16,834 nt of DNA, from NCBI GenBank assembly GCA_031376305.1, contig JANMDM010000181.1, positions 1 to 16,834 of the forward strand, given 5' to 3'. Of this stretch, positions 1 to 6,389 are shown in pieces. Every line of letters starts with the position of its first letter. Positions within the stretch are counted from its first letter, which is position 1. Origin of the DNA: TMP-24 sp031376305. Its GTDB lineage: Bacteria; Pseudomonadota; Alphaproteobacteria; Rhodobacterales; Rhodobacteraceae. A model generated the notes under the pieces. The model did no database searches. It had not been told where the DNA came from and saw nothing but the letters and a program-made list of their open reading frames with translations. A program made the position numbers and the translations under genes.

Positions 1-124
1 ACAAACGGAATCCGACAAACGTGTGGTGGCCATGATTGGCAAGCCGGAACTGATAGCGCGGCCGACCTCCGGCCGCAACCGGCTCCCAAAAGCTTTCAAG
101 GACCAGATCGGCGGCACGCGACAT
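1..124 (-). CDS. 5' end of a gene, possibly a family-20 beta-N-acetylhexosaminidase (partial)
   Basis: An open frame starts with ATG at 124 and runs off the window after 41 codons. An AAGGG ribosome-binding sequence lies about 8 bases upstream, and the frame follows the ATPase stop by about 50 bases on the same strand, so it is probably the last visible gene of the ABC transporter operon. The visible peptide (reading MSRAADLVLESFWEPV, then YQFRLANHGHH and VGFRL) has the pattern of a beta-sandwich N-terminal domain, with a phrase like 'FxLxNxG...GFRL'. From memory, this resembles the N-terminal region of alphaproteobacterial GH20 hexosaminidases, which remove terminal N-acetylhexosamine from chitobiose or glycans. 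That call is a resemblance only: no catalytic motif is inside the window. Being coding is fairly safe; the function is tentative. Confidence 0.5.
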   Translation of the reverse strand, partial: MSRAADLVLESFWEPVAAGGRPRYQFRLANHGHHTFVGFRL

Positions 125-173
125 CAAAGACACCCTTGGCAAGGTTGATTTACGGATCGAATGGCAGGAGTAC

Positions 174-1262
174 TCAGCCGGGGCGGCGCAATGCCTGACC
201 CGCAGCATCAAAAACATAGCATTTTGCCGCAGCAATCCCGACGGCGGTCTCTTGCTCTTCGACAAGGGCGGGCTTGCCTTCGAACAGGCCAATAAAATTG
301 CCACCCAATCCGTTAGAGCTGTAGGTAATGGTGTGAATGCCCAGCCGTTCGATCAGATTGGGTCGGATTTTGAAGCGAATATCGCCCCCCTCCAAGGTCA
401 GATGTTCGGGCCTCATGCCGACCGTCAGTTTACTTCCCTTCAGATCGCCACGCGCCGCATGCGGCAGGTGCAGCTTGCCGAAGCCGCCAAGGTCAACCTC
501 AATGCCGTTCGCCCCCGCCTCAAGACAGGTGCCGGACAGAAAGTTCATCCTGGGGCTGCCGATGAAACCGGCAACAAATTCGTTTTGCGGGTGGTCGTAA
601 AGATCCAGCGGGCTCCCCACTTGTTCAATCTTGCCGGCCTGCAAGACAACGATCTTATCGGCCATGGTCATGGCTTCGACCTGATCATGGGTAACGTAAA
701 TCATCGTCGTCCCCAAAGATTTATGCAAGCGCATCAACTCGATGCGCATTTCCGACCGCAGCGCCGCATCAAGGTTCGACAACGGCTCATCAAACAAGAA
801 AATCTTGGGCTGGCGCACAATGGCCCGCCCGATCGCCACGCGCTGGCGCTGGCCACCCGAAAGCGTGCCCGGTCTTTGCTGCAAGCGCTCGACCAGTTGC
901 AAAACCGCCGCGGCATCCCCGACGCGCTTCTTGATTTCATCCTCGGGCAGCCCTTCGACCCGCAGGGGAAAGGCGATATTCTCATAGACGCTCATATGCG
1001 GGTATAGCGCGTAGGATTGAAACACCATGGCGATGCCGCGCTTGACCGGGGCAAGATCTTTGACCGGTTTGCCGCCAATAACTATTTCGCCGGCGCTGAC
1101 ATCTTCCAGACCCGCAATCATCCTGAGAAGTGTGGATTTGCCGCAGCCAGAGGGGCCGACGAACACCACAAACTCGCCTTCCTTTACCGTCAGATTAACG
1201 CCCTTGATGATTTCAAGGTCGCCAAAAGCCTTTTTCAGGCTGGAAAGTACAAGTTGGTCCAT
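174..1262 (-). CDS. Sugar ABC transporter ATP-binding protein (UgpC/MalK/MsmK family)
   Basis: This is the cytoplasmic ATPase that drives carbohydrate import by the two permeases encoded upstream. At 362 aa it has the usual length of the CUT1-class ATPases with a C-terminal regulatory/TOBE region. Visible motifs are Walker A GPSGCGKST (residues 36-44), the Q-loop glutamine at 82, the signature LSGGQ (134-138), Walker B with FLFDEP (154-159), the D-loop SNLD and the switch histidine in THD (191-193). The phrase VGMRPEHL near residue 285 is typical of the TOBE region in this family. The ATG is preceded by AAGGGA at about 8 bases. The gene follows the binding-protein gene after a 102-bp gap that holds a strong hairpin, so its expression is probably stepped down from that of the binding protein. 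Family-wide annotation as UgpC would not prove glycerol-3-phosphate as substrate, and the neighbours argue for a sugar. Confidence 0.95.
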   Translation of the reverse strand: MDQLVLSSLKKAFGDLEIIKGVNLTVKEGEFVVFVGPSGCGKSTLLRMIAGLEDVSAGEIVIGGKPVKDLAPVKRGIAMVFQSYALYPHMSVYENIAFPLRVEGLPEDEIKKRVGDAAAVLQLVERLQQRPGTLSGGQRQRVAIGRAIVRQPKIFLFDEPLSNLDAALRSEMRIELMRLHKSLGTTMIYVTHDQVEAMTMADKIVVLQAGKIEQVGSPLDLYDHPQNEFVAGFIGSPRMNFLSGTCLEAGANGIEVDLGGFGKLHLPHAARGDLKGSKLTVGMRPEHLTLEGGDIRFKIRPNLIERLGIHTITYSSNGLGGNFIGLFEGKPALVEEQETAVGIAAAKCYVFDAAGQALRRPG

Positions 1263-1320
1263 AGTGCTGATCCCTTGGTGGCGTGACGGGTCGTCTGGGC
1301 CGGTCTGACCCCCTTTTGGG

Positions 1321-1351
1321 AAGCTGCCGCCACAAAATGCGGCGGCAGCTT
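1321..1351 (-). promoter_or_regulatory. Intercistronic hairpin between binding-protein and ATPase genes
   Basis: AAGCTGCCGCC (1321-1331) and GGCGGCAGCTT (1341-1351) are perfect 11-base inverted arms around a 9-base loop. The hairpin sits 14 bases after the stop codon of the binding-protein gene. No U-run follows the stem in the minus-strand RNA, so it is unlikely to be a full intrinsic terminator. In ABC operons, such a structure just after the binding-protein gene commonly protects the upstream mRNA 3' end and lowers expression of the downstream genes. That role is inferred here. Confidence 0.7.
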
Positions 1352-1364
1352 CGATGGCTTTGGC

Positions 1365-2582
1365 TTACTTGAACTCTTCCAGCGCGGCGGCGGCGGTTTT
1401 CAGCGCATCTGCCGGTTCAGCAGCACCGGTGACGACCGATTGCACCATTTCGATCATGGTGTTTTGCAGGCCCTTGTAATCAAGGAACAAAGGCTCTGGG
1501 CCACCAAAGGAAATGCCGTCAATGAAGGGTTTCCAGTTCGCATCATCGGCAACCAGCTTGTCAACCGCCGCACCGGGGCGCAGTGGTGTCAGGCCTTCCT
1601 GGGCCTCATAGATCGGCTGGTTATCGACGCTGGTCAGAAACTTGGCCAGACTGATCGCCTGCTCCTCGACGCCGGTGCCTTTGAACACCGCAAGGCTGTC
1701 GGTGATCAGAAGTGTGCCGGGGCCCTGTGCATCAGGACCAAGCGGCAAGGGGGCCACGCCCCATTTGAACGGGGCGTCCTTCAAAAGCCCTTTTGCGCCG
1801 ACCGAGGCCTGGATCATCCCGAGTTTACCATCAAGGAAAATGGCGCGGACTTCGTTCTGCTCGTAAGAGGTCGGGCCTTCTTCGGCAAAGGCGGTGATGT
1901 CCTTCAGCGCCGTCAGCGCCGCAAGGTTTTGCGGGCTGTCGAGGGTGATGTTGCCATCCGCATCAATGACCGAACCGTTGTTGGTGTACACCCAATGCAG
2001 GAACTGGTGCATGGTGTTGTCAAAGGCCTTGGCCACGACACCAAAGCCGGCCGTTCCGGTCTTTTCCTTGATCGCTTGAGCAAAGGCAATTTCTTCGGCC
2101 CAGGTGGCAGGGGCTTTTTCCGGGTCAAGTCCGGCTGCGGCAAAAAGATCCTTGTTCCAGTAGAGCGCCTTGGTTGAGAAGGCGACCGGGATGCCCCATT
2201 GCTGGCCATCGGTGGTCACGGTGTCGGCCACAAAATTGAAATAGCCGGCTTTTTCCTCATCACTCATCGGGATTGGCACGATCAGTTCGTTTTGCGCAAA
2301 CTGCTTAAGCGTGCGCGATCCGACATAGGCAAGGCCAACCGGCGTGCCTGCGGCGGCAAGGGTTGTCACCTTGTCCTGGCATTGATCCCAGCCGACAACT
2401 TCCGGGGCAACCTTGAAGCCAGGATTGGCCGCTTCCCATTGCGCGATGAATTCGGCATGGGCGGGCTGCATTTTATCGCCGCAGGAAATGAAAGAAATCG
2501 TCTGATCTTCGGCGAAGGCCAGCCCGGGAATGTACAGGGCGGCAAGTGCCACGCCGGTCCAGAGTTTGGTAGAAAGTTTCAT
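1365..2582 (-). CDS. ABC transporter extracellular solute-binding protein, family 1 (sugar type)
   Basis: This 405-aa protein is the periplasmic receptor that hands a carbohydrate to the importer. The start at 2582 is chosen because GGAGGAGA stands 7 bases upstream and because it opens a clean signal peptide: MKLSTKL, a hydrophobic stretch, then AFA before EDQ (cleavage near residue 24/25). The frame remains open for 53 more codons upstream, but that extension is basic, overlaps the permease gene, and is rejected. No lipobox cysteine follows the signal, so the protein should be soluble in the periplasm. The mature body shows family features: Trp/Tyr-rich segments such as KALYWNKDLF and a GKLGMIQ stretch before the hinge. 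Two cysteines (34 and 68) could form a disulfide. The substrate cannot be read from the sequence; the oxidoreductase and possible hexosaminidase genes in the operon point to a glycan or amino sugar. Confidence 0.92.
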   Translation of the reverse strand: MKLSTKLWTGVALAALYIPGLAFAEDQTISFISCGDKMQPAHAEFIAQWEAANPGFKVAPEVVGWDQCQDKVTTLAAAGTPVGLAYVGSRTLKQFAQNELIVPIPMSDEEKAGYFNFVADTVTTDGQQWGIPVAFSTKALYWNKDLFAAAGLDPEKAPATWAEEIAFAQAIKEKTGTAGFGVVAKAFDNTMHQFLHWVYTNNGSVIDADGNITLDSPQNLAALTALKDITAFAEEGPTSYEQNEVRAIFLDGKLGMIQASVGAKGLLKDAPFKWGVAPLPLGPDAQGPGTLLITDSLAVFKGTGVEEQAISLAKFLTSVDNQPIYEAQEGLTPLRPGAAVDKLVADDANWKPFIDGISFGGPEPLFLDYKGLQNTMIEMVQSVVTGAAEPADALKTAAAALEEFK

Positions 2583-2626
2583 CGCAGTCTCTCCTCCAGT
2601 TGTCTCCCCGTCATGCGGGGCGTTGG

Positions 2627-3487
2627 TTATTCTTTCACGGCGCCGGCGGTCAGACCGGCCACAAGGTAACGCTGTAAAAACATGATGATGATCAGCGCCG
2701 GAGCGATGCCCACAAAGCTTGCGGCCATCAGTTCGTTCCACGACACTTCCTGGCGCCCGAAATAGGCGAACAGCCCTACCGGCAGCGGCATGAATTCAGT
2801 CTTGGAATTGAAGGTGACGGCAAAGATGAATTGCTGAGCATAGACGGCGATAAAGGTGGCTATGGCGGTCACCATGATGCCCGGCATCGCCAGTGGCAGG
2901 ATGACCCGGCGCAAAATATAGAGGCGGCTTGCCCCATCGGCCCAGGCGGCTTCCTCCAGCTCTTTCGGGATGCGCAAGAGATAGGCGCGCAACAGCCAAA
3001 TGCCGGTGGGGATCACGAAAGCCACGCCCGGCACGATCATTGCAAAGTAAGTGTTCAACACGCCGAAATTTTTCATCAACCGGAACAGCGGGATCAGCAA
3101 AACGGCACCCGAAAACATATTGACCGCCAAGAATATCCCCAGCAGCGGGCCGCGCCCCGGAAATTCAAATCGGGCAAAGGCATAGGCCGCAGGGACAATG
3201 AGCACCAAGGCCGCAAGTGTCGCGGTAAACGAGATAAACAGGCTGTTGATCACAAAGCGCCCGAACATCGGCACCGAAACCCACATCGTGTGATAGGCGT
3301 CAAACGAGCCATTTTTCGGCCAGAAGCTGTAGGGCGAAGAAAACAGCAACGACAGTGGCTTCAGCGAGACCAGGAAGCCCTCGATAAAGGGGGCCAGCAC
3401 GAAGAACATCAGCAGAAAAATACCCAGGTAAATTCCTGCCGCCTCAAGCGGCGTGTAGCGGTCAATCATCGCCTTTGTGGGTTTCAT
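2627..3487 (-). CDS. Carbohydrate ABC transporter permease (MalG-like)
   Basis: This 286-aa inner-membrane subunit is one half of the importer's transmembrane pore. It has about six hydrophobic segments, beginning with YLGIFLLMFFVLAPF near residue 17, and the EAA loop (EEAAWADGASRLYILRRVILP, about 178-198) that docks onto the ATPase. It ends with a short charged tail (AVKE), as MalG-type subunits do. The start ATG overlaps the stop of the preceding permease gene by 4 bases (ATGA at 3484-3487), with GGAGG just upstream, so the two permeases should be translationally coupled. The binding-protein gene follows 44 bases downstream. The family assignment is secure; the transported sugar is unknown. 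Confidence 0.94.
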   Translation of the reverse strand: MKPTKAMIDRYTPLEAAGIYLGIFLLMFFVLAPFIEGFLVSLKPLSLLFSSPYSFWPKNGSFDAYHTMWVSVPMFGRFVINSLFISFTATLAALVLIVPAAYAFARFEFPGRGPLLGIFLAVNMFSGAVLLIPLFRLMKNFGVLNTYFAMIVPGVAFVIPTGIWLLRAYLLRIPKELEEAAWADGASRLYILRRVILPLAMPGIMVTAIATFIAVYAQQFIFAVTFNSKTEFMPLPVGLFAYFGRQEVSWNELMAASFVGIAPALIIIMFLQRYLVAGLTAGAVKE

Positions 3488-4368
3488 TTCGAGCCTCCGA
3501 CAGTAATGCGGCTGACCACGCGGAAGTAAACATAGGAGAATGCTGACAAGAACAGGCAGATCATCACCGCCCGCGCCGAGCCTTCGCCGTATTTGTACGA
3601 TCCTATGGCGGTTTTATATGTGTCGATAATCATCGTTGTGGTGCTGCCGCTTGGGCCGCCGCGTGTCAGGATCCAGATGATGTCGAAAGAGTTGAAGGTG
3701 AAGATCAGGGACAGCATCGAGATGGTCAGCAGCGCCGGCACAATCATCGGCAGGGTGATGCGACGGAAGCGGTAAAGCCGCCCTGCCCCATCGGCCCAGG
3801 CCGCCTCATAAAGATCGCGCGGAATGGATTGGATCGCGGCCAACATGTAGAGCGTGACCAAGGGCACACCGATCCAGACATCGGTGACAATCGTCGCCCA
3901 AAAAGCCGTGCGGCCATAGCCAAGCAGGGCGACCGGCCCATCGGTGATGCCGAAGTTCTGCAACAACCCGGAAATCATCCCGAACTGGCCATTATACATC
4001 CAGCCCCACATAAAGATCCCCACCGCCATCGGCACGATCCAAGGTGGCATCAGCAGCACTCGAAACAATGCCCGCCCCGGCAAAGCGGCATTCAGCAACA
4101 CCGCGCCGCACACCCCGACGATCATTTTGGTGGCGACCGAGAAGAAGGTCCAAACAAAGGTGCGCAAGATCACCTCGGTAAAATGGCCCGCAAAAATCTT
4201 GTGGTAGTTCTTCAGGCCCACCCAATTGGTCTTGGGCTTCAGCGAGGCATCAGTGAACGATAGCGTCACGGTGTCGATCAGCGGATAGATCACGATAATC
4301 GCCACATAGATCATTGCCGGCGCAAGCAACATGAAGGCAAAGATCACGGCACTTCTGGAACGGTTCAT
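3484..4368 (-). CDS. Carbohydrate ABC transporter permease (MalF/UgpA-like)
   Basis: This 294-aa inner-membrane subunit is the partner of the MalG-like permease. It has an N-terminal membrane helix (about residues 8-30), a periplasmic segment with the family phrase NWVGLKNY, and the EAA loop EAAWADGAGRLYRFRRITLP (about 187-206), followed by a helix with TRGGPSGSTTT in the last third, typical of this subunit class. The start ATG overlaps the stop of the Gfo/Idh/MocA gene by 4 bases (4365-4368) and its own stop overlaps the next permease start, so three genes form one coupled translation unit. Length matches the short MalF-like proteins without the large extra periplasmic domain. Confidence 0.94.
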   Translation of the reverse strand: MNRSRSAVIFAFMLLAPAMIYVAIIVIYPLIDTVTLSFTDASLKPKTNWVGLKNYHKIFAGHFTEVILRTFVWTFFSVATKMIVGVCGAVLLNAALPGRALFRVLLMPPWIVPMAVGIFMWGWMYNGQFGMISGLLQNFGITDGPVALLGYGRTAFWATIVTDVWIGVPLVTLYMLAAIQSIPRDLYEAAWADGAGRLYRFRRITLPMIVPALLTISMLSLIFTFNSFDIIWILTRGGPSGSTTTMIIDTYKTAIGSYKYGEGSARAVMICLFLSAFSYVYFRVVSRITVGGSK

Positions 4369-5534
4369 TCGGCAACCAGCCTTTCCGCACCCGACAGGGC
4401 CGCATCAAACTGCGCCCAGATCGGTGCCATATCAACAACCGTACGGCGGCGGCGCGCCTCGTCAATCGCCATCGCCAAGAGCCCGGCTTCCAGCGCATCA
4501 ATGATTGAAACCGGCAGCGCCGCGTCTGCTTGCATATGGGCACCAATATCGCGGGCCATCTGCTCATCAGCGCCGTAATGCTGGGACAGCGCGGTGTTCA
4601 CATAGGTCTTGTCGGTCAGGCGGTCACCGGTCCGGGCATCATGCACGCGAAAGAAGTTGCGCACGAAATCGCCCTCGGCCATGCCCTGTGCGCCCACGAC
4701 ACAAAAGCGGCGAAATTCATCGGGGACATTGAGATTGGTGTGAAACGCCATCGAGGCCCCCGAGGCATATTCGACAATCGCCGTCTGGAAATCAATGATA
4801 TCGCCATCGCTGTCAAAGACCCGGTCGCTGCCCATCCAGCCGCTGGGCTTGCGGTGGTAAATGCTCAGGTCATTGGCCCCCATGCCCTGCGGTGCGTTCT
4901 GCGGCGTGAAACTCTTGCGCCCGCCGAAGCTTGCCACATAGGCCGGACGGCATCCCATGACCCCATTGTAGAGATCAAGATCATGACAGCATTTTTCCAG
5001 CAAGAAGCTGCCCGAGTATTTCTCATACCGCCGCCAGTCGCGCATGAAAAAAGCGCCATGATAGGGCTGGATATGTTCTGACGCCTCGATCGAGACAACC
5101 TCGCCCAACTGTCCGTCGGCAATGGCGCGGCGCAGATCGACGTAAAGCGGCGCGTAGCGCAGCACCAGGCCCACCATCACCTGATCGGCAGGATGGATCG
5201 CCAACAATGCTGCCAGCTCCAGCGTTTCAGCCACGGTTGTCACCACGGGCTTTTCGGTGAAAATCTTCTTGCCAGCCGCAAGGCCGGTGCGGATGTGATC
5301 CAGATGCAAATGATTGGGCGAGCCCACCATCAGCAGATCCAGATCTTCCGCCGCCAGCATCCGCTCAAGGCTGTCGTGAAAGCGGCCAAGTGCGATGCCG
5401 TGATCCTTGGTATAGGCCAGACCAGCAGGTGCCGGGTCAACCACCGCCACGATCTGAAAGTCCGGCACAACTTCGGTAAAGACCCGCGCCAGATAGGCAA
5501 GTCGAAAACCGAGGCCAATGATTCCGACTCTCAT
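4365..5534 (-). CDS. Gfo/Idh/MocA family NAD(P)-dependent oxidoreductase
   Basis: This 389-aa protein is a predicted cytosolic dehydrogenase for a sugar, sugar acid or inositol-like substrate. It starts with a Rossmann fold (VGIIGLGF, residues 3-10; acidic VVDP at 31-34 after the second strand, which favours NAD). It carries the family's EKP motif at 94-96, whose lysine is catalytic in studied members. The C-terminal domain contains KCCHDLDLYN (181-190), corresponding to the conserved His-x-x-Asp region; the histidine is 184. It is the first gene of the transporter operon, an unusual position for the enzyme. The leader from the predicted promoter is roughly 85-90 bases, and GGGGAAG lies about 8 bases before the ATG. 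It presumably oxidises the imported ligand or its monomer; the substrate is not predictable from the sequence. Confidence 0.93.
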   Translation of the reverse strand: MRVGIIGLGFRLAYLARVFTEVVPDFQIVAVVDPAPAGLAYTKDHGIALGRFHDSLERMLAAEDLDLLMVGSPNHLHLDHIRTGLAAGKKIFTEKPVVTTVAETLELAALLAIHPADQVMVGLVLRYAPLYVDLRRAIADGQLGEVVSIEASEHIQPYHGAFFMRDWRRYEKYSGSFLLEKCCHDLDLYNGVMGCRPAYVASFGGRKSFTPQNAPQGMGANDLSIYHRKPSGWMGSDRVFDSDGDIIDFQTAIVEYASGASMAFHTNLNVPDEFRRFCVVGAQGMAEGDFVRNFFRVHDARTGDRLTDKTYVNTALSQHYGADEQMARDIGAHMQADAALPVSIIDALEAGLLAMAIDEARRRRTVVDMAPIWAQFDAALSGAERLVAE

Positions 5535-5610
5535 ATGTCCAACTTCCCCCGCAGCCCGAACCGATCCCCACCAAACAAACCGCCAACAGATCCAGCGAGT
5601 CTGGCGCCAA

Positions 5611-5629
5611 TATGTAACATATTTACATA
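5611..5629. promoter_or_regulatory. Palindromic operator candidate over the start region of the ABC operon
   Basis: TATGTAACATATTTACATA consists of perfect 7-base inverted arms (TATGTAA / TTACATA) around CATAT. Its core TGTA-N7-TACA has the size and ends of the HexR-type RpiR operator (consensus TGTARTWWWAYTACA), matching it at 13 of 15 positions by eye. It overlaps the predicted -10 box and the likely start of transcription, the classic place for repression. An RpiR gene lies about 1.8 kb away. That this regulator binds here is inferred. Confidence 0.65.
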
Positions 5630-5657
5630 AATATTGTCAGTGCCCGCGCTCTGTCAA
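5628..5657 (-). promoter_or_regulatory. Predicted sigma70-type promoter of the oxidoreductase-ABC operon
   Basis: On the minus strand, TTGACA (5657-5652) is a perfect -35 box. After an 18-base spacer comes TATTTA (5633-5628), an acceptable -10 box; an alternative -10, AATATT, sits at a 16-base spacing. Transcription would start near 5620, inside the palindrome, giving an 85-90 base leader before the ATG at 5534. Confidence 0.65.
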
Positions 5658-5685
5658 GAGCAAATTCAGCTTTCAAGTGGTTTCT

Positions 5686-5753
5686 TAAAGGTATTACTGC
5701 TGCAACAAAACTGCAAGGCGGAAAAAATGCTAATACTAAAGGTATTTTTACCT
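5686..5753. repeat. Direct repeat TAAAGGTATT (two copies) with a small palindrome
   Basis: The 10-mer TAAAGGTATT occurs at 5686-5695 and again at 5737-5746, 51 bases apart. The second copy is part of AGGTA-TTTT-TACCT (5740-5753), a perfect 14-base dyad. The inverse, AATACC, also appears at 5815-5820. They lie upstream of the predicted -35 box and could be activator sites, for example for global carbon control. No factor can be named. Confidence 0.4.
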
Positions 5754-5754
5754 G

Positions 5755-5787
5755 AAAAATAAAAACTTCGCGCAGGCATTCCTGCAC
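5755..5787 (-). terminator. Intrinsic terminator candidate of the SDR-RpiR-PLP-SnoaL operon
   Basis: In the minus-strand RNA, GTGCAGG and CCTGCGC (5787-5770) form a 7-bp stem, including one G-U pair, around a 4-base loop. A T-rich run TTTTTATTTTT (5765-5755) follows 4 bases later. It lies about 110 bases beyond the SnoaL-like stop and just before the next operon's promoter, so it would separate the two units. The stem is short and the U-run slightly offset. Confidence 0.55.
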
Positions 5788-5867
5788 TACCCCTGATTCT
5801 GTTCGGCAAAAGTCAATACCAATAAAAGACCATATACCGTGGAAAATGGGGCGTAATAGTTGATTTA

Positions 5868-5883
5868 TTTACATTTTTTACAT
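5868..5883 (-). promoter_or_regulatory. Tandem ATGTAAA half-sites
   Basis: TTTACAT at 5868-5874 and again at 5877-5883 read as ATGTAAA on the minus strand, in direct orientation 9 bases apart. The same heptamer is part of the palindrome at 5611-5629 and recurs at 9201-9207 and 9252-9258, so it may be a half-site of one regulator. The position, just after the SnoaL-like stop and before the terminator, is odd for an operator. Confidence 0.35.
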
Positions 5884-5894
5884 CAGGCCCGGAC

Positions 5895-6368
5895 TCAAAG
5901 ATGCGCCATGTAGCCAACAAATCCCGCGATCTTCCATCGCCCGGCCTCGCGTCTGCAGATATAGAGCGTTTGCCAGTTCAGCCGGTCCTTGGTGCCATTG
6001 GCCAAACCGATCTGCCCATCAAATTTTTTATGCGCAACGGCTGCATCGCCGGTGATGTCAATCTGTTGCAGCCTCGTGGCGCGGTGGATGCCCGTGGACA
6101 GGTCTTCGGCGTATGTCGTCCGCGCCGATTCAGCCGCTTGGCGAAGCCATTCGTCACGGTAGGTGGCAAGGTCAGGAAAAGCCAACGTCCAGTCATCGGG
6201 GTTGCGGGATTTATGCGCATGCAGGCCTGCAAAGCCCGCCTCAATAAAGTCACCGGCGACCATCGCCCAATCTGCGGCCACAAAAGCCGCGATATCGCGG
6301 GCCACCAGCATTTCCCATATCGCGCCACGATCAGGATCAGTCGAAAACGGATTTATGGGCACCGACAT
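5895..6368 (-). CDS. SnoaL-like / NTF2-fold small protein of unknown role
   Basis: This 157-aa protein has the composition and layout of the NTF2-like superfamily. A helical N-terminal half (IWEMLVARDIAAFVAADWAMVAGDF, where W and FVAADW fit the cone-lining helices) is followed by strands ending in DRLNWQTLYICRREAGRWKIAGFVGYM. The last stretch, 'Y..RREAGRWKIAGFVGY', is typical of DUF4440/SnoaL_3-type proteins. Members may be enzymes (isomerases, cyclases) or just ligand binders; no catalytic residue can be assigned. An AGGAGA site sits 7 bases before the ATG. The gene follows the PLP-enzyme stop by 21 bases and is the last of the SDR-RpiR-PLP operon, so it probably acts on an intermediate of that pathway, though this is inference. 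It has no signal peptide and should be cytosolic. Confidence 0.8.
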   Translation of the reverse strand: MSVPINPFSTDPDRGAIWEMLVARDIAAFVAADWAMVAGDFIEAGFAGLHAHKSRNPDDWTLAFPDLATYRDEWLRQAAESARTTYAEDLSTGIHRATRLQQIDITGDAAVAHKKFDGQIGLANGTKDRLNWQTLYICRREAGRWKIAGFVGYMAHL

Positions 6369-6389
6369 GGGCTTCTCCTATAGACCTGC

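Larger units (their letters stand above)
5535..5894. other. AT-rich intergenic control region between two minus-strand operons
   Basis: This 360-bp gap has no credible gene on either strand and is visibly richer in A and T than the flanking coding DNA. Read in the direction of transcription (right to left), it holds a pair of ATGTAAA heptamers, a terminator-like hairpin, a 10-base direct repeat, a sigma70-type promoter and a palindromic operator candidate. Each is listed separately. Confidence 0.8.

Noticed and set aside
1440..2177. 245-codon plus-strand open frame
   Set aside because: Antisense to the binding-protein gene, with no motif and no ribosome-binding sequence of note.
174..2582. 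Glycerol-3-phosphate (Ugp) transporter
   Set aside because: ATPases of this family are often labelled UgpC by similarity alone. No glycerophosphodiester phosphodiesterase gene is present and the operon enzymes suggest a sugar.
2583..2741. 53-codon upstream extension of the binding-protein gene
   Set aside because: The extension overlaps the permease gene and is basic. The ATG at 2582 has a near-perfect ribosome-binding sequence and begins a signal peptide.
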